A stretch of 64,000 nt of DNA from Anaerolineae bacterium (lineage in GTDB: Bacteria > Chloroflexota > Anaerolineae > 4572-78 > J111): NCBI GenBank assembly GCA_022071955.1, contig JAJVIM010000004.1:124001-188000 (forward strand), in the 5' to 3' direction. The position numbers were made by a program, and so were the translations under genes. Within the stretch, counting starts at the first letter, position 1; each line of letters opens with the position of its first letter. Under the pieces are notes generated by a model. That model ran no database searches, was not told the origin of the DNA, and saw only the letters and a program-made list of their open reading frames with translations. Shown here piece after piece: positions 47,279 through 55,247 of this stretch.

Positions 47279-48174
47279 TGAACGAGTACGTGACCCTGGA
47301 CGATATGAAGCGTTATCGCGGGCGGAATCAGACCGACCGCGATAACGATTTATTGGCGATGTTCGCCCACGCGGCCAGCCGGATGGTTGACCAGTTCACC
47401 GGCCGCAAGTTCTATGTACGGCGTGAAACCCGCTATTTCGACCACCCTGACAATACCTTGTGGGACAATGGCCGTTTTGGCTGGGGTTATCTCCAGGTCG
47501 ATGACGACCTGCTGGAGGTTGTCGCGCTCACGACCGACAATGGCGACCGCCAACTTGCCCCGGCCGAGTTCTTTCTGGCCTGCGGCACCAATTCCAACCT
47601 GAGACCGTATAACCGGATCGTCCTGAACGCCAACTCATCGTCGGCGTATTTTGATTTCACCGAGACGCCGCAACGGTCCAATCAGGTTGATGGCATCTGG
47701 GGGTATCACGACGAATATGACAAATGCTGGGTAGATACCGGTTTGACGCTGACCGAGGAGATGACGGCCCAGGTGGCGGTGTTGCCGGTGGGTGATGTCT
47801 CCAACACGAAAGATGTTCGCGGGTTCGCCCCGGCCATCAAAACGCTGCACACGCTCAAAATAGATGACGAGTTTTTGTACGTCTACGAGGTTGGGCAGGA
47901 TGGCGTGCCGTTGGTGGAAAGGGCAGTTAACGGCACAACGGCAGCGATTCACCTTGTCGGGGCGAAGGTGTACAGCTTCCGGTCGATGGGTATTATCGAA
48001 CAGGTGACCAGGCGCATTACCAACTGGCTCTACATGCAAAAAGACAGCGCCGGGGATATGGACCGGCCGATTGTGACCCAAGCCGGGGTCACGCTGATGC
48101 CCAGCCGGATGCCGCAGGATATTTCATCAATTCTGGGGGCGTTTCGCTCCCCCTTTGGAAGATCAGGAGTGTAG
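47278..48174 (+). CDS. Head-tail connector, gp6-like (298 aa)
   Basis: The N-terminus (YVTLDDMKRYRGRNQTDRDN, then MFAHAASRMVDQFTGRKFYV) is the typical start of phage gp6/gp15-like head-tail connectors, in which DNA-channel helices come first. The central part is beta-rich. At 298 residues it is longer than usual, with extra beta domains (DKCWVDTGLTLTEEMTAQVA). Position after the capsid genes agrees. Confidence 0.75.
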   Translation: MNEYVTLDDMKRYRGRNQTDRDNDLLAMFAHAASRMVDQFTGRKFYVRRETRYFDHPDNTLWDNGRFGWGYLQVDDDLLEVVALTTDNGDRQLAPAEFFLACGTNSNLRPYNRIVLNANSSSAYFDFTETPQRSNQVDGIWGYHDEYDKCWVDTGLTLTEEMTAQVAVLPVGDVSNTKDVRGFAPAIKTLHTLKIDDEFLYVYEVGQDGVPLVERAVNGTTAAIHLVGAKVYSFRSMGIIEQVTRRITNWLYMQKDSAGDMDRPIVTQAGVTLMPSRMPQDISSILGAFRSPFGRSGV

Positions 48175-48177
48175 TTG

Positions 48178-48648
48178 ATGTCTGTCATCGCCGCCATCAA
48201 CGCCATCCAAACCTTGAACGCCACGATCTCGCCGGACCTGTGGGCCCCGCAATGGCTGGATTATCCTCCCAGCCTGGGCACCAATAATCTGCCGGTTGTG
48301 CTCACCTGGCCGGAGAGCTGGATTATTGACCCGTTTGAAAGCACATTGCCGCTGCAATTGGAGTTCATCGTGGATCCGATTGACCAGGGTGATTTCAATC
48401 AGGTCAAGAATGCGTGTGCGGGGCTGATGGAGGCGGCCGCGGCGGTTTACGCGCCGTATATCGAACCAGGGGCGAACTGGCTGGCGACTAACCCCTGCAT
48501 TCAGATTATGCCGGGGCAGGCTCTGCGATTCAGCGGGATACTGCCCTCGCCGGTCACCGGTAACTCGCTGTCACACCCGGCGCTCAACTACCACGGCTTT
48601 CGGTTGTCGTTGACCTTGCATCTGCCGCGCACAGGAGAATGCTGCTGA
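48178..48648 (+). CDS. Head-tail joining/tail-terminator-like protein (156 aa)
   Basis: ATG 48178, AGGAG 8 bases upstream; a TTG at 48175 is in frame. A 156-residue alpha/beta protein (IAAINAIQTLNATISPDLWA, then FRLSLTLHLPRTG) with beta-strand ending, placed where tail-terminator proteins usually sit. Weak, position-led call. Confidence 0.5.
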   Translation: MSVIAAINAIQTLNATISPDLWAPQWLDYPPSLGTNNLPVVLTWPESWIIDPFESTLPLQLEFIVDPIDQGDFNQVKNACAGLMEAAAAVYAPYIEPGANWLATNPCIQIMPGQALRFSGILPSPVTGNSLSHPALNYHGFRLSLTLHLPRTGECC

Positions 48649-48938
48649 TGGCCGAGAAGAAGAACCCGATGCAGGAGTGCATCCACGAAGTCATGCACCG
48701 CTTCAAAATCGGCAAGCTGATGATGGGAAAATCCGGACAGCCGGTGACCACCCGCAATCAGGCCATCGCCATTGCCCTGAGTATGTGCGGTAGAAAAACG
48801 GCCAAAAAGAGCGCTGATGGCTGTGTACCGTGCGCTCAGCGCATGCAGGCGCTGCTGGAGACGGAGTTGGCGATTTTGGAGGCGAAAATTGTCCTGGCCA
48901 GCGTTAAAGCGAATGCGAGAATGAGAGGCAACGAATGA
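48648..48938 (+). CDS. DUF6496-like protein with truncated tag at its C-terminus (96 aa)
   Basis: The first 60 residues (QECIHEVMHRFKIGKLMMGK, then GQPVTTRNQAIAIALSM) match a small conserved phage family. The last 30 (LLETELAILEAKIVLASVKA, then NARMRGNE) match the tag's leader LEAELAxxEAELTLASVKAN, but stop before PYHDPKxGKF. So this is a truncated tag placed at the C-terminus. Confidence 0.65.
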   Translation: MAEKKNPMQECIHEVMHRFKIGKLMMGKSGQPVTTRNQAIAIALSMCGRKTAKKSADGCVPCAQRMQALLETELAILEAKIVLASVKANARMRGNE

Positions 48939-49324
48939 ACCTGATCCAGCTAATCGAAAAAACGGAATTTGCCGATAAAGCCCGGTGCATTGGCGAATAC
49001 TTGCAGCGGGCCGGTGTTTTATCCGAGGCCGATCTGGTCAATATCCCGGCGCTGGCCAAACGCCCCCAGGTTTGCGGCGTGTCAGTCTTTAGCCTGGCTG
49101 TGGCGCTCCAGAAAGCCGCCGCGGACCAAGCGATGGGCGACCCGTTTGGCGGAATCAAAGGGCTGGGCGCTGAACTAAAAACAGCGCTGCGCAACACCGG
49201 GATTCATTCAATAGCGGAGTTATTAGCCGCCGACCGGGCGATGCTATTGAACCTGCCCGGTATTGGCGAGAAAACACTGGACAAGATTTTGAAGCAGGCG
49301 GTGGAATTTGGCCCGCATCAGTAA
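48935..49324 (+). CDS. Helix-hairpin-helix protein resembling the RNA polymerase alpha C-terminal domain (129 aa)
   Basis: The C-terminal 60 residues (LGAELKTALRNTGIHSIAEL, then LPGIGEKTLDKILKQAVEFG) match the alpha-CTD pattern, which has an L-x-x-R-x-x-N-x-L-x-x-x-G-I start and a G-x-G-x-K-S/T-L-x-x-I end, and which binds UP-element DNA and regulators. The N-terminal 65 residues are helical and unassigned. A protein like this among head-tail genes could bind DNA or imitate the polymerase subunit. ATGA overlap upstream. Confidence 0.65.
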   Translation: MNLIQLIEKTEFADKARCIGEYLQRAGVLSEADLVNIPALAKRPQVCGVSVFSLAVALQKAAADQAMGDPFGGIKGLGAELKTALRNTGIHSIAELLAADRAMLLNLPGIGEKTLDKILKQAVEFGPHQ

Positions 49325-49826
49325 AACCGGCATGTCGATAACCCGGCGACCGCAGTCGCCAAAATATCAGGCCCAGATTGTCCGCGATGAAGTGCGGGCC
49401 GGGTTGGTGCCGGTCGGGGCCGAACACGTCCGCCGCCGCGAGCGAATTACCGCCAACTGGCAGGCGATGCACCAGCCCGGTTTCGAGGCGGCGATTGGCG
49501 TCGGGCCGGTCGAGGTCTACCTGCGGATTCGGATGGCCAATCTCAACGCGCCGCTGGGACAGTATGGCAATTACACTGTGGGCGATCTGTGGCGGTGGTT
49601 GGATAAAACCGGCACGCCCCCTCACATGATTTACCCCCTCGACCCACGAGGGGTTTTGCGCTTTGAGATAGGCGGCGTGGTCCTTTATCGCAAATGGGTG
49701 CGGCATCCCGGATTCCCGCCGCGCCACTGGAGCGACATGATTAACGCCGAGTTGAAAGACGATTTTGATAAAGCTGTGAACAACGCCATGCGGCGAGGGT
49801 TCAGGAAGGCGCTTGCAGGAGGTTGA
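49308..49826 (+). CDS. Minor head/tail-joining protein (172 aa)
   Basis: Start uncertain: TTG 49308 after a GGCGGTGG, or ATG 49332 with no ribosome site. A 172-residue alpha/beta protein with central strands (GVGPVEVYLRIRMANLNAPL) and a helical C-terminus (DFDKAVNNAMRRGFRKALAG) typical of the HK97 gp10-like/minor head protein region. Assigned by position and shape only. Confidence 0.55.
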   Translation: MARISKTGMSITRRPQSPKYQAQIVRDEVRAGLVPVGAEHVRRRERITANWQAMHQPGFEAAIGVGPVEVYLRIRMANLNAPLGQYGNYTVGDLWRWLDKTGTPPHMIYPLDPRGVLRFEIGGVVLYRKWVRHPGFPPRHWSDMINAELKDDFDKAVNNAMRRGFRKALAGG

Positions 49827-49829
49827 CCG

Positions 49830-50258
49830 ATGAGTGATCAATTGCTGTTGGAGGCAGAGCTGGCGCTGGCCAGCGTGAAAGCAAATCCATACCACGACCC
49901 CAAAGATGGGAAGTTTGCGCCGAAAGCGGGCGGGAAAAAGTATGGCATGAACGCCGCGGGCGGCGGGGGGACAAACTCTACCGATGCTGACCATGAGCAT
50001 CTTGGTGAAGTTGCGAAAAGGTACGGGAATGATTACGCAAAGCAAGCGGAACGATGGCTGACCACCGTTCCCAACCGAGTCTCCGACAAGGCTTTAGGAA
50101 AACAGTATGCGATTTGGGTCTCGTCGAAAGGGCATCTCTCCCCATCTGCCTCGTCGGTCCTGAACGCTTTTGGCAAAGATATGAAGAAATCAAAAGAATC
50201 TGTGACAAAGATGGGGCGAGAATTATTGCGTGACGAGACGTACGCGGCCCGCTGGTGA
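49830..50258 (+). CDS. Tagged protein 1 (142 aa)
   Basis: Opens with the tag MSDQLLLEAELALASVKANP then YHDPKDGKFAPKAGGKKYGM. Gly/Asn linker (NAAGGGG), then a small helical domain (HEHLGEVAKRYGNDYAKQAE, and SSVLNAFGKDMKKSKESVTK) with no known catalytic motif. The tag here lacks one of the two ExExL repeats present in other copies. It is the first of the tag-bearing genes in the tail region. Possibly a packaged cargo protein. Confidence 0.7.
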   Translation: MSDQLLLEAELALASVKANPYHDPKDGKFAPKAGGKKYGMNAAGGGGTNSTDADHEHLGEVAKRYGNDYAKQAERWLTTVPNRVSDKALGKQYAIWVSSKGHLSPSASSVLNAFGKDMKKSKESVTKMGRELLRDETYAARW

Positions 50259-50287
50259 GGTTAGCCAGTGAGCCAAGCAAAAATAAC

Positions 50288-50319
50288 AAGCCAGCCGGTC
50301 GTATCCTTCCGGTTGGCTT
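50288..50319 (+). terminator. Hairpin between the tagged gene and the tail-tube gene
   Basis: AAGCCAGCCGG (50288-50298) pairs with CCGGTTGGCTT (50309-50319), 11 bp with one G-U pair and a 10-base loop. Only a weak T tract follows. It may be a partial terminator between tagged protein 1 and the major tail protein. Confidence 0.45.
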
Positions 50320-50366
50320 TGAGGTTAATTGATGCCGGATACGGCGACCAATAGGAGGTTTTACTG

Positions 50367-51851
50367 ATGGGTACAATCAATCGTTATGGCCTGTGGTTTC
50401 CGACCGAAGGGCCGGGTTCTGTTTTTGAAATCATGCAACCGCTTGGTATGGGCGGGGCCACCGAGCCATTTGGCGGCCGGGCCACCGTCTATGTCAACGG
50501 CCCCAACGGGGATTTCATCCCCTATGCGCTGGAAGAGACGCCTCCCAGCGGCCAGCCGGATACTAACTTTACCTTCTTCCAGAAGGCCCAGATCAACAAG
50601 CTGGAGATGTGGGCGCAACGTCGCCGGACATTCCACATGCAGCGGCGCTACAACCCCTGCGCCAGCGTGGACAACCCCAGCGGCTGGGAGCGCATCTGGC
50701 ATTTTACGCAGGGGATTATCAACTCTCGCCAGTTGCCGGAAGGGCCGCCGCTGCGGGCGGCTGGCAACCTGACCGAGAGCGGCGTTGCCGTTTCGTTTCA
50801 GGCGGTGATTGACGTGGTCAGAATTAGCCTCTCTGATTTGACTACGGCCGAGACCCAAAACGTGACCTGTATCGACGGGTTAAAAGACGAGAAAGTCAGT
50901 TGCGCGGGCGGCTACCCTGGTGGTGACAAAATCATGTATGCCGGGTGCGCCGCAGCGACCGGAGCCGCGGCCAACGTACTGTACACGGCCAACGGCGGTG
51001 GAGCCTGGGCAGCGATGGCAGCGAAGCCGTTTGGCAATGATGTTGACATCAGCAAGATCGCCGTCCGGCCAATTGGCAGCCGCTTCCGGGTTGTCGTTGC
51101 GCCTGGCACGGCCGGAACCAATCTGCAAATCGCCTGCGCCGACGAAGAGTTGGGTAACGAAGGGGCCGGAACCTGGACGACCAAAACTGTCGAGTCTGGC
51201 AATGCTGCCGATACCGTGACCGCGCTGGGCTGGCTGGACCACAACCGGATGTATCTGGGCACCAGCGCCGGGGCGATCTGGCTCAGCTCCGACCAGGGTG
51301 AAAGCTGGACCAAGCTCTACGACGACGGGGCAAATGCCGTTAACGCCTTTGCTATTGATGGCGATAAAAACGTCTACGCGGTCGGGGCCAACAATCTCAT
51401 TGTCCGCGAGATGGCCAACAACCGCGGCGTGTTCGCTGCCCGGACCGGCCCCAGCGGAGCGGCGGCCAGCACGTCAATTGCAGTCGCCAACGACGGGATT
51501 ATCTACATCGGCAATGGCACCAAAGTCTACCGCAACAACAATGCGGCCCAGAACGCGGGCGGCTGGACGGTGGTCAAGGATTTTGGCACCGGCTACAGCG
51601 CCATTGGCATCGAACTGGAAGGCAAACACAAGCTGGCCGGTGGGGATAGCGAACTGCTGCGGGTCTTTGTAGACCACGCCACGGCCGGATTGGTAGCTGA
51701 GTCGGTCGATGGCGGCGCGAGCTGGCGCACCCTCGATTCGCTGACCAATGCCGGGTACAACGGCGTCTATGCCAGCAAGTACGGCAATCATTATGTGGTG
51801 GTCGGCGACGCGACAGGCGGAGCCGGAATCATTCAACTTTTGGCGCAATAA
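50367..51851 (+). CDS. Major tail protein-like with C-terminal beta-propeller (494 aa)
   Basis: Residues 1-150 (FGGRATVYVNGPNGDFIPYA, then WERIWHFTQGIINSRQLPEG) resemble a tail-tube protein. Residues 170-494 are a repeated beta-propeller with Asp-box motifs: SSDQGESWTKL and SVDGGASWRTL (S-x-D-x-G-x-x-W), as in sialidase BNR repeats, and other blades (YTANGGGAWAAM). The propeller probably decorates the tail surface and binds glycans. Strong AGGAGG before the ATG. Tube-propeller fusion is uncommon. Confidence 0.65.
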   Translation: MGTINRYGLWFPTEGPGSVFEIMQPLGMGGATEPFGGRATVYVNGPNGDFIPYALEETPPSGQPDTNFTFFQKAQINKLEMWAQRRRTFHMQRRYNPCASVDNPSGWERIWHFTQGIINSRQLPEGPPLRAAGNLTESGVAVSFQAVIDVVRISLSDLTTAETQNVTCIDGLKDEKVSCAGGYPGGDKIMYAGCAAATGAAANVLYTANGGGAWAAMAAKPFGNDVDISKIAVRPIGSRFRVVVAPGTAGTNLQIACADEELGNEGAGTWTTKTVESGNAADTVTALGWLDHNRMYLGTSAGAIWLSSDQGESWTKLYDDGANAVNAFAIDGDKNVYAVGANNLIVREMANNRGVFAARTGPSGAAASTSIAVANDGIIYIGNGTKVYRNNNAAQNAGGWTVVKDFGTGYSAIGIELEGKHKLAGGDSELLRVFVDHATAGLVAESVDGGASWRTLDSLTNAGYNGVYASKYGNHYVVVGDATGGAGIIQLLAQ

Positions 51852-51864
51852 GGAGGCGTAACCG

Positions 51865-52050
51865 ATGAGTGATCAATTACTGTTAGATGCGGAACTGGCG
51901 ATTTTGGAAGCGGAAATTACTCTCGCCAGCGTAAAAGCAAATCCGTACCACGACCCGAAAGATGGGAAGTTTTCGGCTAGTGCCAAACAGCGCTCAACCC
52001 GGCTGCCTAAAGCTAAACGCCCCGTGGATGACTCAGATACGAAGGGCTAA
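51865..52050 (+). CDS. Tagged protein 2: tag plus short basic tail (61 aa)
   Basis: The whole protein is essentially the tag: MSDQLLLDAELAILEAEITL, then ASVKANPYHDPKDGKFSASA, with a short basic RLPKAKRP tail that recurs in tagged protein 3. AAGGAGG precedes the ATG. So the tag exists as a stand-alone gene, next to the tail chaperones. Confidence 0.65.
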   Translation: MSDQLLLDAELAILEAEITLASVKANPYHDPKDGKFSASAKQRSTRLPKAKRPVDDSDTKG

Positions 52051-52070
52051 AGTTTCGTTGAAGGTGGTTA

Positions 52071-52634
52071 ATGTTTACCGAAGTCACATTATCTGACGAA
52101 AAACCTTGCCGCGTTCGCCAACTCGATCTGTTTGAGCTGGACGACGTAGGGCCGGAAGACCCCGGCCCTTTCACCTATAAGGTAAAAACCGGGGATGGCC
52201 AGGAATACGACATTGAGTATGACCTGGAGCAGGCCCTGCGTCGTCCACCGAAAGAACCCCAGGCCGATGACAGCCAGTGGGTTTTCACCGAATGGGTGCG
52301 CTATCAAGCTGCCCTGAAACATCACGGCGAGCGGGTCAAAGCCGCGGCGCAGTGGCAGAAAAACGTCTTGCAGTACATTCTGCAAAATTGCCTCGACGCC
52401 GCTGACCGTGACCGGGTTGTGACCGAAGCTGATTATGAAGCTGTAAGCAAGGCGGCCCATGTGCCGCAGTTGAAGTTGGAGGACCTGGAGGATGTCCTCC
52501 AGAATACGTTTCCGGGCATCTTACCAGGACAAACCGATTTTTCAGGCGATGAGTCTGATGAAGGGTGGGCATTCGACCCTGAGAGCGGTCAGGCTGTGGG
52601 AATATCAGGTGATGATCGCGTGGCGGATGTCTGA
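52071..52634 (+). CDS. Tail-assembly chaperone, upstream frame (187 aa)
   Basis: A 187-residue acidic, helical protein located between the tail-tube and the tape-measure gene, the usual place of gpG-type chaperones. Its frame (0) is overlapped at its 3' end (52474-52634) by a second frame (+1 phase) whose protein matches a chaperone partner. The overlap is the expected place for programmed frameshifting. Start MFTEVTLSDE after a GAAGGTGG. Confidence 0.65.
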   Translation: MFTEVTLSDEKPCRVRQLDLFELDDVGPEDPGPFTYKVKTGDGQEYDIEYDLEQALRRPPKEPQADDSQWVFTEWVRYQAALKHHGERVKAAAQWQKNVLQYILQNCLDAADRDRVVTEADYEAVSKAAHVPQLKLEDLEDVLQNTFPGILPGQTDFSGDESDEGWAFDPESGQAVGISGDDRVADV

Positions 52635-52764
52635 GCAGGAATACAGCGCGTTGAGCCTTAAAGAGCGAGCCCGGCGAGTGGTCGCGTTGAAACTGCCGGA
52701 CTGGCTGGAGGCGCTGGAAACGGACCGGCAAATCAAGGAAATGAAGCAGAAGAATGCCAGCTAA
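52549..52764 (+). CDS. Tail-assembly chaperone, downstream frame (71 aa)
   Basis: ATG 52549 in the frame one base ahead of the previous gene. The protein contains LRAVRLWEYQVMIAWRMSEQ then SLKERARRVVALKLPDW, a helix pattern typical of the second tail-chaperone product in phages with WEYQ/RMSEQE motifs. The frame is open from 52474, so it might be made by a +1 (or -2) frameshift from the upstream gene, or from this weakly preceded ATG. No slippery heptamer is obvious, so the route is unresolved. Confidence 0.55.
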   Translation: MSLMKGGHSTLRAVRLWEYQVMIAWRMSEQEYSALSLKERARRVVALKLPDWLEALETDRQIKEMKQKNAS

Positions 52765-52824
52765 TCACCTGCGAGCGGAGAGCATGAAACGGATTGAAGC
52801 AACGTGTTTAAGGAGATGAAATTC

Positions 52825-53478
52825 ATGAGTGATCAGTTGATGTTAGAGGCGGAATTGTCGTTGATGGAGGCCGAGTTGACCCTGGCCAGCGTGAAAGCGA
52901 ATCCGTACCACGACCCAAAAGATGGAAAGTTTTCTACCAGAGCGGGCGGGGCGGCTTATGGCTGGCTTACTCCTGAGCAGCGCAGCGCCCGGCTGCCTAA
53001 AGCTAAACGCGCTGCGGCGGCTGGCCAGAAACCGGACATCTCGCCGAAACCGGCCGGGCCAAAACTGAGCGCTTATGAACAAACGGTCGTGGATGTGTTT
53101 TCCCAAAAGTACGGGGTGTCGTCAGATGAGTTTGGTAAGGTGCAACGAGCGGTCAAGACCGGAAAAATGCTATCCGGCATGAAACAGACAAAATCAAAAC
53201 TCAGCGAGACGATCTACGAAAAGCCGCTGGGTGATGGCAAACTGATGTTGATGGTCAGTATTGATGACGTAGTTTTGAAACGGAAATATTCCGACAAGAT
53301 GGCTACCGGCAGCCGGGTGACCGGCTCGGTCGGGGTTCAGTACGTCAAACCCGGCGACACCCCGAAATCATACAATTATGTCCCGTTGGTCAAACTGCAA
53401 ACCACAACGGCGCGGTACTCTAATCCGTATGAAATGCAGGCAAAACTGAAAAAAGAGCTGGCGAAATGGGGGATGTAA
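52825..53478 (+). CDS. Tagged protein 3 (217 aa)
   Basis: ATG 52825 with AAGGAG nine bases before it. The full tag (MSDQLMLEAELSLMEAELTL, then ASVKANPYHDPKDGKFSTRA) is followed by the RLPKAKR element, a Lys/Pro linker and a 150-residue C-terminal domain (SAYEQTVVDVFSQKYGVSSD, then ISIDDVVLKRK-type strands). No recognised fold. The 5' region, including the RBS, closely resembles that inside the esterase gene. Confidence 0.7.
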   Translation: MSDQLMLEAELSLMEAELTLASVKANPYHDPKDGKFSTRAGGAAYGWLTPEQRSARLPKAKRAAAAGQKPDISPKPAGPKLSAYEQTVVDVFSQKYGVSSDEFGKVQRAVKTGKMLSGMKQTKSKLSETIYEKPLGDGKLMLMVSIDDVVLKRKYSDKMATGSRVTGSVGVQYVKPGDTPKSYNYVPLVKLQTTTARYSNPYEMQAKLKKELAKWGM

Positions 53479-53484
53479 CACAAA

Positions 53485-54738
53485 ATGGCCGCCTATAAAC
53501 CGCAACTCCCGACACCAACCGCCCAATGGGTGCAGGCCGATGAGCCGAAATCCGGGGGGCTGACTCATATCGCCGACATTCCGGCTGGCGCTTCGGCAGC
53601 CAAGCGGGTGCCGGTCATCGTTCTGTTGCACGGCTGGAATGGCAACGAGCGGCAGATGTGGTCACATCGCAGCGCCTTCCCCCGCAACGTGGCCGTTGTC
53701 TCCCCGCGAGGCCCGGTCGGCGGGGATGGCGGGGACAGCCAGTTTGGCTGGTTTACCGGCAACGCCGGGACGGCCCGCTCAAAGCTGGCCAGCTTCATCC
53801 AGGCGCTGCCCAACCTCTACCCGGTCGATGGGAACCGGGTGATTCTGGTCGGGTTTAGCCAGGGCGCGGTTGTGGCCAACGATTACGCTCTGACCCCCAA
53901 TACCCATGTGGCCGGGGTAGCCAGCCTGTCCGGCAAGCTGGGCGGGCAAAAAACCGGCTCGGCCACGAAGGTGCCGGTGTTGATCACCCACGGCCATAGC
54001 GACCCGGAGATTGCGCCAAAAAACGCTGACCGGACCAAAGAGGCTTATGACAAGGCCGGGGCAACTGTAACGGTATTCAAATTTGGCGGCGGTCACTATC
54101 TCAACAAAGCCGGGCGGTCAAAGCTCGGCGAGTGGCTGCGCAATGTATTGAAGGAGACGAAATCCATGAGCGACGAATTGCTACTCGATGCGGAAATGAC
54201 GCTGCTGGAAGCCGAATTGACGCTGGCTAGCGTGAAGGCGAATTCGTACCACGACCCAAAAACCGGGAAGTTCGCGCCGAAAGCGGGCGGGAAAAAGTAT
54301 GGCATGAACGCCGCGGGCGGGGGCGGGGCGACTTCTACTCCGGCGCGGGGCAAGAAACAGTCCGGGGGCGGGGCGGTCAACATGACCCCACAGCAGGCCG
54401 TCGAAAAGTTCGGCGACAAGTCGCTCAAGCGCCCCTGGTCTTCTGACCCGCTGGAAGGCGGGGCCTATCAGGGCAAAAATAGCGCCTGGGTCGGGGTCTC
54501 CATGAAAGGGGAGCAACCCAAAGTCACCTGGCAAGGCAAAACCCTGGAGCAACATAAGCAACGGGGCACCTTCGATAAGGCGGCCGACCACTTCAAAAAG
54601 GCTTATAGCAGTGTGATCGCAGTTGCCAAGGGGACGCGCAGCACCCCGGACGGCGACCAGCCGCGGGGCGCTGCCTATGGGGCCAGCGTACACGCCAAAA
54701 TCCTTGAGGCCGAGCTGAAAAAGCATAATTTACTATAG
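53485..54738 (+). CDS. Alpha/beta-hydrolase esterase fused to tagged protein 4 (417 aa)
   Basis: Residues 1-225 are an esterase/phospholipase-like alpha/beta hydrolase: oxyanion loop LLHGWNGNERQMW, nucleophile elbow GFSQGA (Ser125), Asp173 in HGHSDPEI and His204 in GGGHYL. Residue 228 is an internal Met opening a complete tag (MSDELLLDAEMTLLEAELTL, then ASVKANSYHDPKTGKFAPKA), with AAGGAG ahead of it in the coding sequence. So a tag protein of 190 residues could also be made alone (54166-54738). The C-terminal 140 residues are unassigned. Likely a virion-borne lipase or esterase; a structural fusion of two neighbouring genes is the simplest origin. Confidence 0.75.
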   Translation: MAAYKPQLPTPTAQWVQADEPKSGGLTHIADIPAGASAAKRVPVIVLLHGWNGNERQMWSHRSAFPRNVAVVSPRGPVGGDGGDSQFGWFTGNAGTARSKLASFIQALPNLYPVDGNRVILVGFSQGAVVANDYALTPNTHVAGVASLSGKLGGQKTGSATKVPVLITHGHSDPEIAPKNADRTKEAYDKAGATVTVFKFGGGHYLNKAGRSKLGEWLRNVLKETKSMSDELLLDAEMTLLEAELTLASVKANSYHDPKTGKFAPKAGGKKYGMNAAGGGGATSTPARGKKQSGGGAVNMTPQQAVEKFGDKSLKRPWSSDPLEGGAYQGKNSAWVGVSMKGEQPKVTWQGKTLEQHKQRGTFDKAADHFKKAYSSVIAVAKGTRSTPDGDQPRGAAYGASVHAKILEAELKKHNLL

Positions 54739-54747
54739 GGTGTGTCA

Positions 54748-55083
54748 ATGGTTTCATCGGTTACTGCCTGCCAGCTTTTATACCTGCGCCGCCGCAACGC
54801 AATGTTAGGTGTCAAAGGCGTTACGCAACAAGAGGCCGTATTGGCGACGCTGTTCATGCAGCAGCGGCGGATTGAGGTTGGGCGGGGCCTACTGGTCGGG
54901 CTGATGCGAACGACCATCGCCGTCAGCCAGGCCAGAATTGCCGAATTGAAGATTGAGTTGAAAACCAGTGAAAATCCCGGTGAAGTTTTGCGCCGGATAG
55001 ATGTGTTACTTGACCGATTTCGGGTTGCCGTCGAAAAGATGGAGGCCGTGGCCGGAGAAGTTAGCAACCCAAATTTAATGTGA
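54748..55083 (+). CDS. Helical hypothetical protein (111 aa)
   Basis: ATG 54748 (GTG 54742 is possible). A helical, basic-then-amphipathic 111-residue protein (QARIAELKIELKTSENPGEV, then RIDVLLDRFRVAVEKMEAVA) without cysteines. Last gene before the terminator at 55121. Family not recognised. Confidence 0.6.
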   Translation: MVSSVTACQLLYLRRRNAMLGVKGVTQQEAVLATLFMQQRRIEVGRGLLVGLMRTTIAVSQARIAELKIELKTSENPGEVLRRIDVLLDRFRVAVEKMEAVAGEVSNPNLM

Positions 55084-55120
55084 AGTTACGCCGTCGCCTA
55101 TGCCTGGCTGTAACTGATCT

Positions 55121-55150
55121 GGGGCGGCAACGGGGCCGCCCATTTTTGTG
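55121..55150 (+). terminator. Intrinsic terminator before the regulatory island
   Basis: GGGCGGC (55122-55128) and GCCGCCC (55135-55141) with loop AACGGG, followed by ATTTTTGTG. About 40 bases after the preceding stop. It ends the tag/esterase transcript. Confidence 0.7.
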
Positions 55151-55247
55151 TTTTATCTCTTGAATTACGCGGCCGGTGTCATAACTGGTCGCGTAACTCT
55201 AAAGTATCAAACGTTTAAGAGTATTAAAAAAACCGGTTATAAAAATC

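Noticed and set aside
49830..54738. Insertion sequence or transposon as the source of repeated tags
   Set aside because: No transposase, no terminal inverted repeats and no target-site duplication are seen around the copies; only RBS-plus-leader DNA is shared.
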